Shown: positions 50,603 through 60,128 of the stretch, in pieces
Numbering within the stretch: the first letter of the stretch is position 1
Layout: every line of letters starts with the position of its first letter
Assembly (NCBI RefSeq): GCF_002355435.1
Contig: NZ_AP017313.1
Coordinates: forward strand, 3,968,001 to 4,032,000
Length of the DNA: 64,000 nucleotides
Source: Mucilaginibacter gotjawali
Lineage (GTDB): Bacteria; Bacteroidota; Bacteroidia; Sphingobacteriales; Sphingobacteriaceae
Reading direction: 5' to 3'
The notes under the pieces: generated by a model
Told to the model about the DNA's origin: nothing
Seen by the model: only the letters and a program-made list of their open reading frames with translations
Database searches by the model: none
Program-made: the position numbers and the translations under genes

Positions 50603-53502
50603 TCAACCAAGAATCTCCTTAATATCCTCCACCGAAAGCGATTTGATAAAGCTTTCTTCGGTGGTGATGAGCGCGCGGGCTACGCTGAGTTTGCGCTGCT
50701 GCAGGGCAAGGATCTTTTCCTCAACAGAATCTTTGGTGATGAATTTATAGATAAACACGTTTTTAGTTTGGCCGATGCGGTGCGTACGGTCAATAGCCTG
50801 TTGTTCAACAGCCGGGTTCCACCATGGATCGAGGATGAAAACATAATCGGCCTCGGTAAGGTTCAGCCCTACCCCACCCGCTTTGATCGAGATTAAGAAC
50901 ACGCGTGTTTTCGGGTCTTCCTGGAATTGTTTGACCACATCGCCACGGTTTTGCGTGCTGCCATCCAGGTAAACATAAGGGATGTCCTCGGTATCAAAAT
51001 ATTCCCGGTAAATATTCAGCTGCCTTACAAACTGCGAAAATATGAGCACCTTATGCCCGCCGTCCAATACGTTGGACAGGGTATGCACCACGTTCTCAAA
51101 CTTGCCCGAATCACCTTCATATTCACTGTCGATCATGATGGGGTGATTGGCGATCTGCCGCAGTTTGATCAGCCCCTGCAATACCTGGATCTGTTTTTTA
51201 GGGAAAGTACCATCATCCAAACTCTTCAATAACTCGTTCCGGTATTCCGATTTCACCTGCTCATAAACTGCCGATTGCTCTTCGCTCATCTGGCAGTAAA
51301 ATAAGTTTTCGGTTTTTGGCGGCAGTTCGGTCGCTACTTGTTCCTTGGTGCGGCGCATTACAAAAGGTTTTATCAGCGCCTGCAGTTTGCGGGCCTTATC
51401 TTCGTCCTTTTTCTTTTCAATAGGCGTTACAAACTCATTCATGAAAAATTGCTGAATGCCCAGCAGGCCAGGGTTAATGAAAGACATTTGTGTCCACAGG
51501 TCGTTCACTGAGTTTTCTACAGGCGTACCGCTTAAGATCAGCTTATATTTCGATTTTAACTGCCTTACCGCCTGGAATGATTTGGATGACGGGTTTTTGA
51601 TGTTCTGGCTCTCATCAAGGATTACATAATCAAAAAAGTACGCTTTAAACAGCTCAATATCTATCCTGCTGATGCCATAGGTAGTGATCACCAGGTCGTA
51701 ATTGCTGAAAACCTCCGGCGATTTATACCGGAATGTTCCTGTATGTACCATCAACCTTAGTTGAGGCGCAAACTTTTTAGCTTCGGCCAGCCAATTATAG
51801 ATGAGCGAAGTTGGCATAATGGCCAGCGAGGTACATTTACCCCCGGCCGCTTCCGCATCTTCTTTGTTTTTTTGCAGTAACGCCAGCGTTTGTATGGTTT
51901 TACCCAGCCCCATGTCATCCGCAAGGCAGCCGCCAAAATGATACTCCTTTAAAAAATGGAACCAGTTATAACCAGCCTTTTGGTACGGACGCAAATGCCC
52001 GTTAAAATTTAAAGGCATATCCACTTCGGGCAGCGTTTCAAAGTCTGTTAGCCGCTGCAGTTTGCGCCCCATGGATACATTGGCCATCTCCCCTTCAAAC
52101 AAATCATTTACCAGGCCTATATGATGCCTGCGGAGTTTCAGGTGATTGCCACCCTCGGTAAAGTGCAGCAGGTTACCATATTGCGAAAACCATTTTTCGG
52201 GAATCACCGCAATTTCTCCCGAAGGCAAAACAAATTCCTTTTTATGGTTAAGGATATGATTTTTTAGCTGGATAAACGGGATGCGGTAGGTGCCAAAATA
52301 CACAATGGCATTGATATCAAACCAGTCGTTATTTTCACTAACCTCCAGGTCGATCTTGGTGCCGCCGAATACATAGCGTTTTTGTCCGCTTGATTCGGGC
52401 TGCTCAATTTCAAAACCTTCTTCCAGCAAAACTTCGTAATGCTGGTTGATCCATTCAAATATCGAAAATGAACGATCGGCATCGTCATCCGGCAAATCCA
52501 CTTCCAGGTTTTTAAATAACGAGGACGCTGTTTTCAGGCCCATTTGTTCCAGCTGCTGGAATTTGTTTTTTTCCCACAACACCGAACGTTTGATGCGGTG
52601 AAAGGTATAATCATCCCCGTCATTCTCCATCCGTACCGAAATATGCCTTTCATCGCCATAGGAAAAAACATAACCGGCATATTTAAAAAACAATTGCAGC
52701 TGCGAGGTGCCGCCTTCAATATAAATAGGCTTTAAAACCGGGTGCGCATTATATTTTTCGGTGTTGATGGTAAAGCCTTCTGCATAAACATGGTGCTTCT
52801 CGATAAGCGGCGCCACAAATTTTTCAAAGTATGACTTTTCCGACGAGCGGGGAATGGCGATGTAGCGTTTATTTAAAAAGGCACCAGTTTTTTGCCTTCA
52901 ATCTCCTTTTCAAAATAATAAAGGGTATCATCCAGCAGCATCCAGGCGGGGTGGTTGCAAATTACTTCAGCATTTTTAAACATAAACTCAATGCGCATCC
53001 CCTGGTATTTAATGGTAGGGAAATACCTGATCTCCTGCTCATCCCGCCTGAAATGGAATAACACGGTTGCTGCTTCAGTGGCTATCTGCAATTTTTTCTC
53101 GGCCGGGTACCCCTCTTTGCTCATCAGGTAAAGCGGTTTATCTGCCAGCAGGTTCAGCGCTTCGGCCATGCGCTTTTCAATTTTTGGGCGGATGGTATCA
53201 AAAAGCTGCTCATTAAAGATCTTGGTAAAAAACTCGAACGGGCGGATGGGCTTTTTATAGAATTTTTTGATCAGGTTGCCCTGCTCCATCTCCTCCAGTA
53301 TCTTTACCAGTTTAAGGTCGGTATCATCAAGACAGGTTGAAAATTCCTTTGCGGTGTTAGAGAATAAACGCTGGTGTGTTAATGAAAACTCGCCGTTTGG
53401 ATTCAACTGAACAATGTGCGGCTCAATAACATACGACAAATATTCGTGCCGGGCAATGGCATAAATGAGCTGGCAAGGTTTTGTGCTGTCGACGCGTAAC
53501 AT
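50603..53502 (-). CDS. SNF2-family DEAD/DEAH helicase (frameshift)
   Basis: Two frames that together make one helicase of about 965 residues. The upstream part (53502-52873) is the N-terminal region, ending EKEIEGKKLVPF. The downstream part contains CLADDMGLGKTIQTLALLQK (Walker A), VILDESQNIKNP (motif II), LILSGTPVENSVNDLWTQMS and the C-terminal helicase lobe with SIKAGGVGLNLTEADYV and DRTHRIGQ. One extra base in the A run at 52875-52879 joins them as PFLNKRYIAIPRSSEK. Such bacterial Swi2/Snf2 proteins remodel nucleic-acid complexes, like RapA. No neighbouring genes suggest a partner. Confidence 0.88.
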
Positions 53503-53682
53503 TCTAACTGATAAAAAAATTATTAGAAGCTACATCAACAAAAAATTCAAACGTAAACAGAATTTGCAGTAAGTGGAAATGTTTTGTGTTAAATATTTGT
53601 TAACAATGGGGTAGTTTATTGGTTCACTGGTTCATTGGTTCACTGGTTTATTAAATGTAAGTTAGATTAAAGATTCGCATAA

Positions 53683-54105
53683 ATGACAAAAGAATTCCTT
53701 TATAACTTCATCAAACAGCACAGATTGGCGGTTATTTCTACAACATCCAAAAAAAATAAGCCGGAAGCCGCATTGATCGGCTTTGCTGTTTCGGAGGAGT
53801 TGGAGATTGTTTTTGATACCGTTAAAACATCCCGCAAATACCAAAACCTGTTGCACAACCCAAATGTGGCCATAGTGATCGGTTGGGATAATGAAACCAC
53901 CGTACAGTACGAAGGAATAGCTACTGAATTAAGCGGTGATGATGCCGGCCGTTACAAAGAAATATACTTTTCCGTTTATCCCGACGGCCGCGAACGGGCA
54001 GTAACCTGGCCGCATATTGTTCATTTTAAAGTTATCCCGAAATGGATACGGTATAGTAATTTTAATGAGCCGGTGGTGGTGGAGGAGCTGACCGGCCCAT
54101 TTTAA
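53683..54105 (+). CDS. pyridoxamine 5'-phosphate oxidase-like flavin protein
   Basis: A 140-residue split-barrel protein. YNFIKQHRLAVISTTSKKNK then PEAALIGFAVSEELEIVFDT and TSRKYQNLLHNPNVAIVIGW are the recognisable PPOX-family pattern. It probably binds FMN or F420-like flavin or haem; the substrate is unknown. Short half-palindromes of GGTTCATTGGTTCACTGG type precede it (53615-53650). Single gene. Confidence 0.82.
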   Translation: MTKEFLYNFIKQHRLAVISTTSKKNKPEAALIGFAVSEELEIVFDTVKTSRKYQNLLHNPNVAIVIGWDNETTVQYEGIATELSGDDAGRYKEIYFSVYPDGRERAVTWPHIVHFKVIPKWIRYSNFNEPVVVEELTGPF

Positions 54106-54116
54106 TTACTCACCTG

Positions 54117-54271
54117 TCGCTCATTGCGAGAAACGATCCGCCCATCGGCGGAGCAACAAACTGTCGGTAAAATATAATATATGGGTGGCCGGAGTGCGGC
54201 TGATAGGTAACCCTGAGATTTTGGTATGGTGATTAGCATGTGTAGAGATTGCTTCGTTCCTCGCAATGACG
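54117..54271. mobile_element. MITE-like element, copy 2
   Basis: Ends CGCTCATTGCGAGAAACGAT and GCTTCGTTCCTCGCAATGAC. Interior GTGCGGCTGATAGGTAAC and AGATTTTGGTATGGTGATTA match the reverse complement of 10975-11126. Flanks the PPOX-like gene. Confidence 0.7.
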
Positions 54272-54291
54272 CCTTGATAATCTGCTTTTTA

Positions 54292-54439
54292 AATTTGTGC
54301 AACGGCCTGTTGCACAAATTAACAGTGTTTAAAAGTGCAAGTGACACTTGCACAAATTTATCGCCCTTAAATATTGCAACCGCGAGTTGCAATATTATCG
54401 CAACTGCATTGTGCAGTAACCTGCTGCAAAATGCAGTTG
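54292..54439. repeat. array of four related hairpins
   Basis: Four consecutive palindromes at 54292-54320, 54335-54353, 54370-54396 and 54401-54439. Stems are variants of one word: TTGTGCAAC/GTTGCACAA, GTGCAAG/CTTGCAC, ATTGCAAC/GTTGCAAT, CAACTGCAT/ATGCAGTTG. It fills the gap between MITE copy 2 and the dapF stop. Confidence 0.75.
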
Positions 54440-54447
54440 TTTTTCCA

Positions 54448-55233
54448 TCAAACCTCCACTTCCCCTTCAAAAACCTTTACCGCAGGGCCTTCTAAAAATA
54501 TGTCTGTATATTTTTCTCCGTCATAATCAAAGCGGATGTTTAAATCGCCACCCAACACTTTTATAGGCGTGGTAATATGCCCTGTTTGGTGCTGGTGTTT
54601 GGCCATCGCAAGCGCAACAGCCGTTACACCTGTACCGCAGGCATAGGTTTCATCTTCAACACCGCGTTCAAAAGTGCGTACAAAATAGCCGGCATCAGCG
54701 GGTTCAACAAAGTTTACATTGATTCCTTTTGCCCGGTAGGTATCATTATTACGGATCGCATGACCTTCGCTATAAACATCTTTTTCCTTTAAACCATCCA
54801 CCAGCTTTACATAATGCGGCGAGCCGGTGTTCAATACATAGGCGTCGCCGTCTGCATTAACGGTGTCCACATCTATCATTTGCAGGCTTACCCAGTCACC
54901 CTCTGCTGAAATTTTGGCATAATGAGGGCCATCCACTGCCAAAAAGTTGGTTTCTATGTCAATAATTCCAAGGAACTTAGCAAAGGCAACAATGCAGCGG
55001 CCGCCATTTCCGCACATGCTGCTTGGCTGCCCGTCTGCGTTATAATAAACCATCTCAAAATCGTACCCTTCGCGGTTTTGAAGGAACATCGCCCCGTCGC
55101 CCCCTACGCCAAACCTGCGGTCGCACAGCTTTGCAATCAACGCCGGATGATGGTGATCTACAACGTTTTTACGGTTATCTATCAATATAAAATCGTTTCC
55201 TGCTCCCTGGTATTTATAAAAATGTATCTTCAT
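54448..55233 (-). CDS. dapF: diaminopimelate epimerase
   Basis: A 261-residue enzyme converting LL- to meso-diaminopimelate for peptidoglycan and lysine. The two active-site cysteines are C74 in SSMCGNGGRC and C199 in TYACGTGVTA. The substrate-binding N-terminus, FYKYQGAGNDFILIDN, is normal. It ends close to the four-hairpin array. Divergent from degP across 220 bases. Confidence 0.95.
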   Translation of the reverse strand: MKIHFYKYQGAGNDFILIDNRKNVVDHHHPALIAKLCDRRFGVGGDGAMFLQNREGYDFEMVYYNADGQPSSMCGNGGRCIVAFAKFLGIIDIETNFLAVDGPHYAKISAEGDWVSLQMIDVDTVNADGDAYVLNTGSPHYVKLVDGLKEKDVYSEGHAIRNNDTYRAKGINVNFVEPADAGYFVRTFERGVEDETYACGTGVTAVALAMAKHQHQTGHITTPIKVLGGDLNIRFDYDGEKYTDIFLEGPAVKVFEGEVEV

Positions 55234-55324
55234 TAATATTTTTAATATAGAAATTACCGGTTAAAATTTAAACGTTTAAAATCTTTTTTTGTCGAACCCC
55301 GTGTTTATAATCTCGTGAGGCTTA

Positions 55325-55374
55325 AGTTATCATATGATTAAATTTAACAAAATTTAACAACATTTATGATAACT
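55325..55374. promoter_or_regulatory. inverted-repeat operator candidate in the dapF-degP gap
   Basis: Perfect 10-base inverted repeat AGTTATCATA..TATGATAACT, enclosing a tandem direct repeat AAATTTAACA. It lies upstream of the degP -7 motif. Confidence 0.5.
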
Positions 55375-55384
55375 AACTATTGAT

Positions 55385-55411
55385 TTTGACGTCTATATGG
55401 TATTAAATTTG
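55385..55411 (+). promoter_or_regulatory. degP promoter candidate
   Basis: TAAATTTG (55404-55411) is an exact -7 match. TTTG at 55385-55388 is 15 bases upstream, a short spacer. 43 bases precede the ATG. Confidence 0.5.
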
Positions 55412-55454
55412 ATCGGTAAAAAATATAAACTTAGCAAAGAAAAGAATAAATAAG

Positions 55455-57002
55455 ATGAAAAAGTTTGGTTTAACACTATTAACAGCATTTGCTGGCGGTG
55501 CAATAGCATTGGGAGGGTATAAAATTGTTGAAAATAAGTATACCCATTCCCTGAGCTTTGAGGACCAGCAAAAAGTTTATTACGCAACAAGTAATCATTT
55601 AACGCCTGCCGCCTCTAATTTATCATCGGCCGGGCAGGTTGATTTTACAGAAGCTGCGGCAGCGGTAACACCTGGTGTAGTTTACATCCGCACCACTTAT
55701 TCAAACCGTCAGTCGAACGACCAGCAAAGCGAATTACAGCAAATGTTTGGCAACATGTTTGGCCAGCGCATGCCGCAAATGGCGCCCGAAATGGCATCCG
55801 GTTCCGGCGTGATCATTTCGCAGGATGGTTACATTGTAACCAACAACCACGTAGTTGACAAGGCTGAAAAAATTGAAGTGGTTACCAATGATCACCAGAA
55901 TTTTAAAGCGAAAGTAATTGGTACCGACCCAAATACTGACCTTGCGCTGATTAAAATTGAAGGCCACGACCTTCCCATCGTAAAATTAGGTAACTCAGAC
56001 AATGTTAAGGTTGGCGAATGGGTGCTGGCAGTAGGCAATCCATTTAAATTAACGTCGACTGTGACCGCAGGCATCGTAAGCGCCAAGGGCCGTAATATCG
56101 GAATTATCGGGCAGGAAGAAAATCAGCAACAGGAAAGCCCATTCGGCCGTACCCAATACCAGCAGACACCAAAACTGAACCAGGCGATAGAGTCGTTTAT
56201 TCAAACAGACGCAGCCATTAACCCTGGTAACAGCGGTGGAGCCCTGGTAAACACCAATGGCGAACTGATCGGTATCAATTCGGCTATCGCTTCCCATACC
56301 GGTTCATACGAAGGCTATGGTTTTGCCATACCAATTAACCTTGCAAAAAAGGTATTGAATGATATCCAAAAATTCGGTGCAGTAAAACGCGGTTATGTGG
56401 GCATCAGTTTCAGGGAACTTGATGAAGATGCCGCTGCTGCGCTGCATACCGATAAAACTGCGGGTTTATACGTAAACGCAGTAGTAGCAGGTGGCGGAGC
56501 CGAACAAGCCGGTATTAAAGAAGGCGATATCATCACTAAAATTGACGGCTCGAAAGTATATGAATCATCTGACTTGCAGGAACGTGTAGGCCGTTTGGAG
56601 CCGGGTGATAAAATTCACTTAACGGTGTTACGCGGTAACGACGAAAAAAGCTTTACCGTTACCTTAAAGGCCAATAACCCGGCACCTGCAAAAGTAGCCG
56701 TAACAAAATCGGCTGAAGAATTATTTAACCGTATCGGCGCAAGCTTCGTACCGGTTAATGCTGAAATGAAAGCCAAGTTCCATGTGAATGCGGGTGTAGT
56801 GGTTACCCAGGTAAGAGACGGCGGTTTGTTTGATTATACCGAAGTTCCGGTGGGATCAGTAATCACCCAGATCAACAAACAGCCTATCGCCAGCATTGAT
56901 GATATGGACCGTGCGTTAGGCCATCTTGACCATGGCGTTTTAACCATTTCCGGTTATTACCCTGATGGCAGCAAGCTCAGAAGCACCATCCAGATACAAT
57001 AA
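55455..57002 (+). CDS. degP: periplasmic serine protease Do/DegP (HtrA)
   Basis: A 515-residue HtrA protease. The N-terminal hydrophobic segment (LTLLTAFAGGAIALGGYKI) is an anchor or signal. The trypsin-like domain carries H132 (YIVTNNHVVD), D162 (DPNTDLALIK) and S260 (NPGNSGGAL). Two PDZ domains follow, starting near RGYVGISFRELDED and FVPVNAEMKAKFHVNAGVVV. It degrades or refolds damaged envelope proteins. An inverted-repeat operator candidate and a promoter precede it, and a strong terminator follows at 57025. Confidence 0.95.
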   Translation: MKKFGLTLLTAFAGGAIALGGYKIVENKYTHSLSFEDQQKVYYATSNHLTPAASNLSSAGQVDFTEAAAAVTPGVVYIRTTYSNRQSNDQQSELQQMFGNMFGQRMPQMAPEMASGSGVIISQDGYIVTNNHVVDKAEKIEVVTNDHQNFKAKVIGTDPNTDLALIKIEGHDLPIVKLGNSDNVKVGEWVLAVGNPFKLTSTVTAGIVSAKGRNIGIIGQEENQQQESPFGRTQYQQTPKLNQAIESFIQTDAAINPGNSGGALVNTNGELIGINSAIASHTGSYEGYGFAIPINLAKKVLNDIQKFGAVKRGYVGISFRELDEDAAAALHTDKTAGLYVNAVVAGGGAEQAGIKEGDIITKIDGSKVYESSDLQERVGRLEPGDKIHLTVLRGNDEKSFTVTLKANNPAPAKVAVTKSAEELFNRIGASFVPVNAEMKAKFHVNAGVVVTQVRDGGLFDYTEVPVGSVITQINKQPIASIDDMDRALGHLDHGVLTISGYYPDGSKLRSTIQIQ

Positions 57003-57024
57003 TATTTTCTGTGCATAAATAGTT

Positions 57025-57056
57025 AAGGGTCCGGGTTTTTACCGGGCCCTTTTTTG
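57025..57056 (+). terminator. terminator of degP
   Basis: AAGGGTCCGG / CCGGGCCCTT stem (one GT pair), then a run of T. The following 57057-57571 stretch holds no gene or repeat that I can identify. Confidence 0.85.
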
Positions 57057-57571
57057 TTGTTATACCCGGCTGATCAATATCTCATTCTGCCATGTCTGCC
57101 CCATCAAAAAAGCACCCGGTTACATATTTAGCATTGGGTATTCCAGTCCACGATTTGTGGAAGATTAAATTGTTGTTTAAACAAGTAAACGGGATACCGG
57201 TGCGCAATTAAACACGCCCGTAAAACTTAGCCATTATTTTCATGCCGGGGTTATGCAGCTAAAAACAGGAGATTGAAAATGTGCCGGATTATTTTTCAAG
57301 TAACAGACGTTGGCTCATTTCACGCTTAAAACACCCTTAGTGTAATCAAATGGGCATATATCTACCAGTAAAACAATTGCAGCCTATAATTAAAATATGC
57401 GGTTTTAGCGGCAAAAACTTATTAATGCCCCCGAATTTTATAAAATATTGCCAACCATTTTGGCCCGATTACGTATTAGGGAGGCTTGGTGTCCGGCTGT
57501 TTTTTGTTTTGGCATAGAATTTTCTATATCAGACGGCAACATAGGTACACCAAAATGAATCTACTATTAAT

Positions 57572-59053
57572 ATGACTATTGAGGAAGGGAACAATTTTTA
57601 TTCGGACGATGCATCCCATCTTGCTCAGATAATTGATCATATTAATGCGGGTATATGGGAATTTGACATCACTACAAAAGATGTTAAATGGTCGGCGGGG
57701 TTTTATACCATACTTGGCTATAAGCCGGGCGAGATTGAGTGTTCCTACAACTATTTTTTGGAGAACCTGCTTTATCATCATGATAAACCACTTTTCCTTA
57801 AAGCTATTAATACCCGTAATCCCGAAAATAGCAATACCGTACAGATCCGCCTTTTAACCAAATCATCCGGGTACCAATGGTTTGAGAGTACTACCCAACG
57901 ATGGGAAAATGGCCATGGCCCCAAATTTACCGGTTCGCTTATCAATATTAACCAGGCAAAGCTTTTAAGCTTACGCGCTGCCCAAAATGATTTCTTTTTC
58001 AACGAAACCGGTACCATAGCCAAGGTAAGCGGTTTTGAAATTGACGTTATGGGCATGAACTTATCCCTTTCAAAGGAAGCCTTTGATATTTATGAACTTA
58101 ACGACCAGGTAAAATTAAGCATCGAGGAGGCCATCAGTTTTTTTGAGCCCCAGTACCGCCCCCTGTTAAACGAGGCCATTGATAACGCCGTTAAGTTTTG
58201 CAAACCCTATGATATGGAACTGCTGTTGCGGACAGCAAAGAATAATGTGATATGGGTGAGGGCCAAAGGCATGCCTATTATTGACGACTTTGGCAAATGC
58301 ATAAAAATACGGGGCATTTTTCAGGATATTGATAATATTAAAAAGAAGGGACTGGCCTTACAATCATCCATCAACTTATTGAACGACCAGAACAAACGGC
58401 TCCAAAATTTCGCGTATATCGTATCCCATAACCTGCGGTCCAATACCGGAAATTTGCAGTTTATGGTTAATTTATTTGAGGAAAGCGAATCGGAAGATGA
58501 CCGTACCGAAGTATTTGCCCATATCAAATCAATCAGCAACAGTCTGATCACCACGATCGACCACCTGAATGAAATTGTTAAGATACAAACCGAAATTGAC
58601 AAGGACCGCACGACACTTGAATTTGAAGAAGTATTTAAAAATGTAACATCGGCGCTTCAAAGTAATATTGAAAGCGCAGGTGCTAAAATTGAATATGACT
58701 TTACCAAATGTCCGGTGATTAATTACATACCTGCATATCTGGAAAGTATTATGCAGAATTTGCTAACCAACTCCTTAAAATATCGCCACCCCGACAGGCA
58801 ACCGGTTATCAGCTGCCGTACAGTTAAGGACGGGCCGCATATTTACATGATATTTGAGGATAATGGCGTTGGTATTGATATGGCGCGTTATGGCGACAAA
58901 GTTTTCGGCATGTATAAAACCTTCCATCAAAACCATGATGCAAAAGGAATAGGGCTGTTTATTACCCGCAACCAGATCGAGTCGCTCGGCGGCACCATCA
59001 AACTCGACAGTACCGTAAATGTAGGCACCAAGTTTACCATAAAACTGGTGTAA
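57572..59053 (+). CDS. PAS-domain sensor histidine kinase
   Basis: A 493-residue soluble kinase with no membrane segment. The first PAS domain is at about 15-130 (INAGIWEFDITTKDVKWSAG), a second at about 150-260. The HisKA dimerisation helix has the phosphorylated histidine in FAYIVSHNLRSNTGN near residue 290. The ATPase domain has the N box (QNLLTNSLKYRHP), G1 (EDNGVGIDMARYGDKVFGMY) and G2 (DAKGIGLFITRNQIESLGG). It probably senses an internal redox or ligand signal. No response regulator gene is adjacent, so its partner is elsewhere. Confidence 0.92.
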   Translation: MTIEEGNNFYSDDASHLAQIIDHINAGIWEFDITTKDVKWSAGFYTILGYKPGEIECSYNYFLENLLYHHDKPLFLKAINTRNPENSNTVQIRLLTKSSGYQWFESTTQRWENGHGPKFTGSLININQAKLLSLRAAQNDFFFNETGTIAKVSGFEIDVMGMNLSLSKEAFDIYELNDQVKLSIEEAISFFEPQYRPLLNEAIDNAVKFCKPYDMELLLRTAKNNVIWVRAKGMPIIDDFGKCIKIRGIFQDIDNIKKKGLALQSSINLLNDQNKRLQNFAYIVSHNLRSNTGNLQFMVNLFEESESEDDRTEVFAHIKSISNSLITTIDHLNEIVKIQTEIDKDRTTLEFEEVFKNVTSALQSNIESAGAKIEYDFTKCPVINYIPAYLESIMQNLLTNSLKYRHPDRQPVISCRTVKDGPHIYMIFEDNGVGIDMARYGDKVFGMYKTFHQNHDAKGIGLFITRNQIESLGGTIKLDSTVNVGTKFTIKLV

Positions 59054-59079
59054 TGATTAAGCAGTTAGCTGATCAGGCA

Positions 59080-59291
59080 GGGAAGTCGCGTTTAAAAAAC
59101 CAAGCATATTTATAATTGAGGCTAAAGCCATCTTTATTGCTTTAATTTACCCATTGGCTGAAGCCAACGGCAATGAATGAAAGATTATGCTACTAAAATT
59201 CATTGCCGTTCCTTTAAGGAACGGCAAAAACAAACAAAAGACAACGGCTTTAGCCACAATTAAGCGACAAGTTTTTAAACGCGATTTCCCG
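59080..59291. mobile_element. 212 bp nested-palindrome element D, copy 2
   Basis: Reverse-complement relative of 40576-40787 and same-strand relative of 63338-63549. Ends GGGAAGTCGCGTTTAAAAAA and TTTTTAAACGCGATTTCCC. Inside, CCATTGGCTGAAGCCAACGG and GCCGTTCCTTTAAGGAACGG are hairpins. Confidence 0.85.
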
Positions 59292-59342
59292 GCTGACCAG
59301 ATCTTTTTCCATTAATAAAATCGAAAATTTCATTATTAAAAT

Positions 59343-59350
59343 TAATTTTG
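59343..59350 (+). promoter_or_regulatory. -7 element upstream of the AlkD-like gene
   Basis: TAATTTTG fits TAnnTTTG, 28 bases before the ATG at 59379. Confidence 0.4.
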
Positions 59351-59378
59351 ACCGGCACCTGCTGCGCGGCCTGATTTT

Positions 59379-60035
59379 ATGGTAAATACTGAAGAAATTA
59401 TCGATCTGCTTAAACAACAATCAAACCCGGCTAACCTGGCGGGAATGAAACGTTTTGGTATCGAGGTTAATACTGCCCTGGGAATCCCTATTCCCGAATT
59501 GAGAAAGCTCGCCGGAATAATTAAAAAAGACCACAACCTGGCTTTGGCGCTATGGGAAACCGGCATCCATGAGGCGAGGATCCTGGCTTCTATGATCGAC
59601 GACCCTAAACTGGTTACCACCGGACAGATGGACAAATGGGTTGGCGATTTTAACTCGTGGGACCTATGCGACCAGGCCTGCGGTAACTTGTTCGACAAAA
59701 CCCCATTCGCTATTGAAAAAGCTTTACAATATAGCCTGGCAAAACAAGAATTTGTAAAACGCGCAGGCTTTGTATTAATGGCCGAATATGCGGTTCACCA
59801 TAAAAAAGCTGATGACGAAACATTTTTAGCGCTGTTACCCGTTATTGAACGCGAGGCATTGGATGAAAGAAACTTTGTTAAAAAAGCAATAAACTGGGCT
59901 TTGCGTCAAATAGGGAAAAGAAATGATACCTTAAAACATGCTGCCATCGATACCGCTAACAAAATCCTGCTTCAAAACACCAAAGCCGCCAAATGGATAG
60001 CAAACGATGCCCTGCGGGAATTAAAGAACAGGTAG
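59379..60035 (+). CDS. DNA alkylation repair protein (AlkC/AlkD-like HEAT family)
   Basis: A 218-residue all-helical protein. NPANLAGMKRFGIEVNTALG then IPIPELRKLAGIIKKDHNLA and LALWETGIHEARILASMIDD match the AlkD-like repair family, and WVGDFNSWDLCDQACGNLFD carries the conserved W and D. Family enzymes remove positively charged alkylated bases without base flipping. Single gene with its own -7 motif, preceded by element D. Confidence 0.88.
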   Translation: MVNTEEIIDLLKQQSNPANLAGMKRFGIEVNTALGIPIPELRKLAGIIKKDHNLALALWETGIHEARILASMIDDPKLVTTGQMDKWVGDFNSWDLCDQACGNLFDKTPFAIEKALQYSLAKQEFVKRAGFVLMAEYAVHHKKADDETFLALLPVIEREALDERNFVKKAINWALRQIGKRNDTLKHAAIDTANKILLQNTKAAKWIANDALRELKNR

Positions 60036-60128
60036 TGAATGGTGAGTTGTCAATAGTGAATGGTGAGCAAAATATTTGGCCAGCGACATAGTTACCGACT
60101 TATTCACCACTCACTACTCACCACCTTA
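60036..60128. repeat. word palindrome between the AlkD-like gene and manA
   Basis: Left arm AGTGAATGGTGAGTTGTCAA then TAGTGAATGGTGAG; right arm TTATTCACCACTCACTACTC then ACCACC. C-poor arm first. Between convergent genes. Confidence 0.7.

Noticed and set aside
54292..54439. CRISPR array
   Set aside because: The four units are self-complementary hairpins with differing sequence, not identical repeats with unique spacers of constant length, and no cas genes are near.
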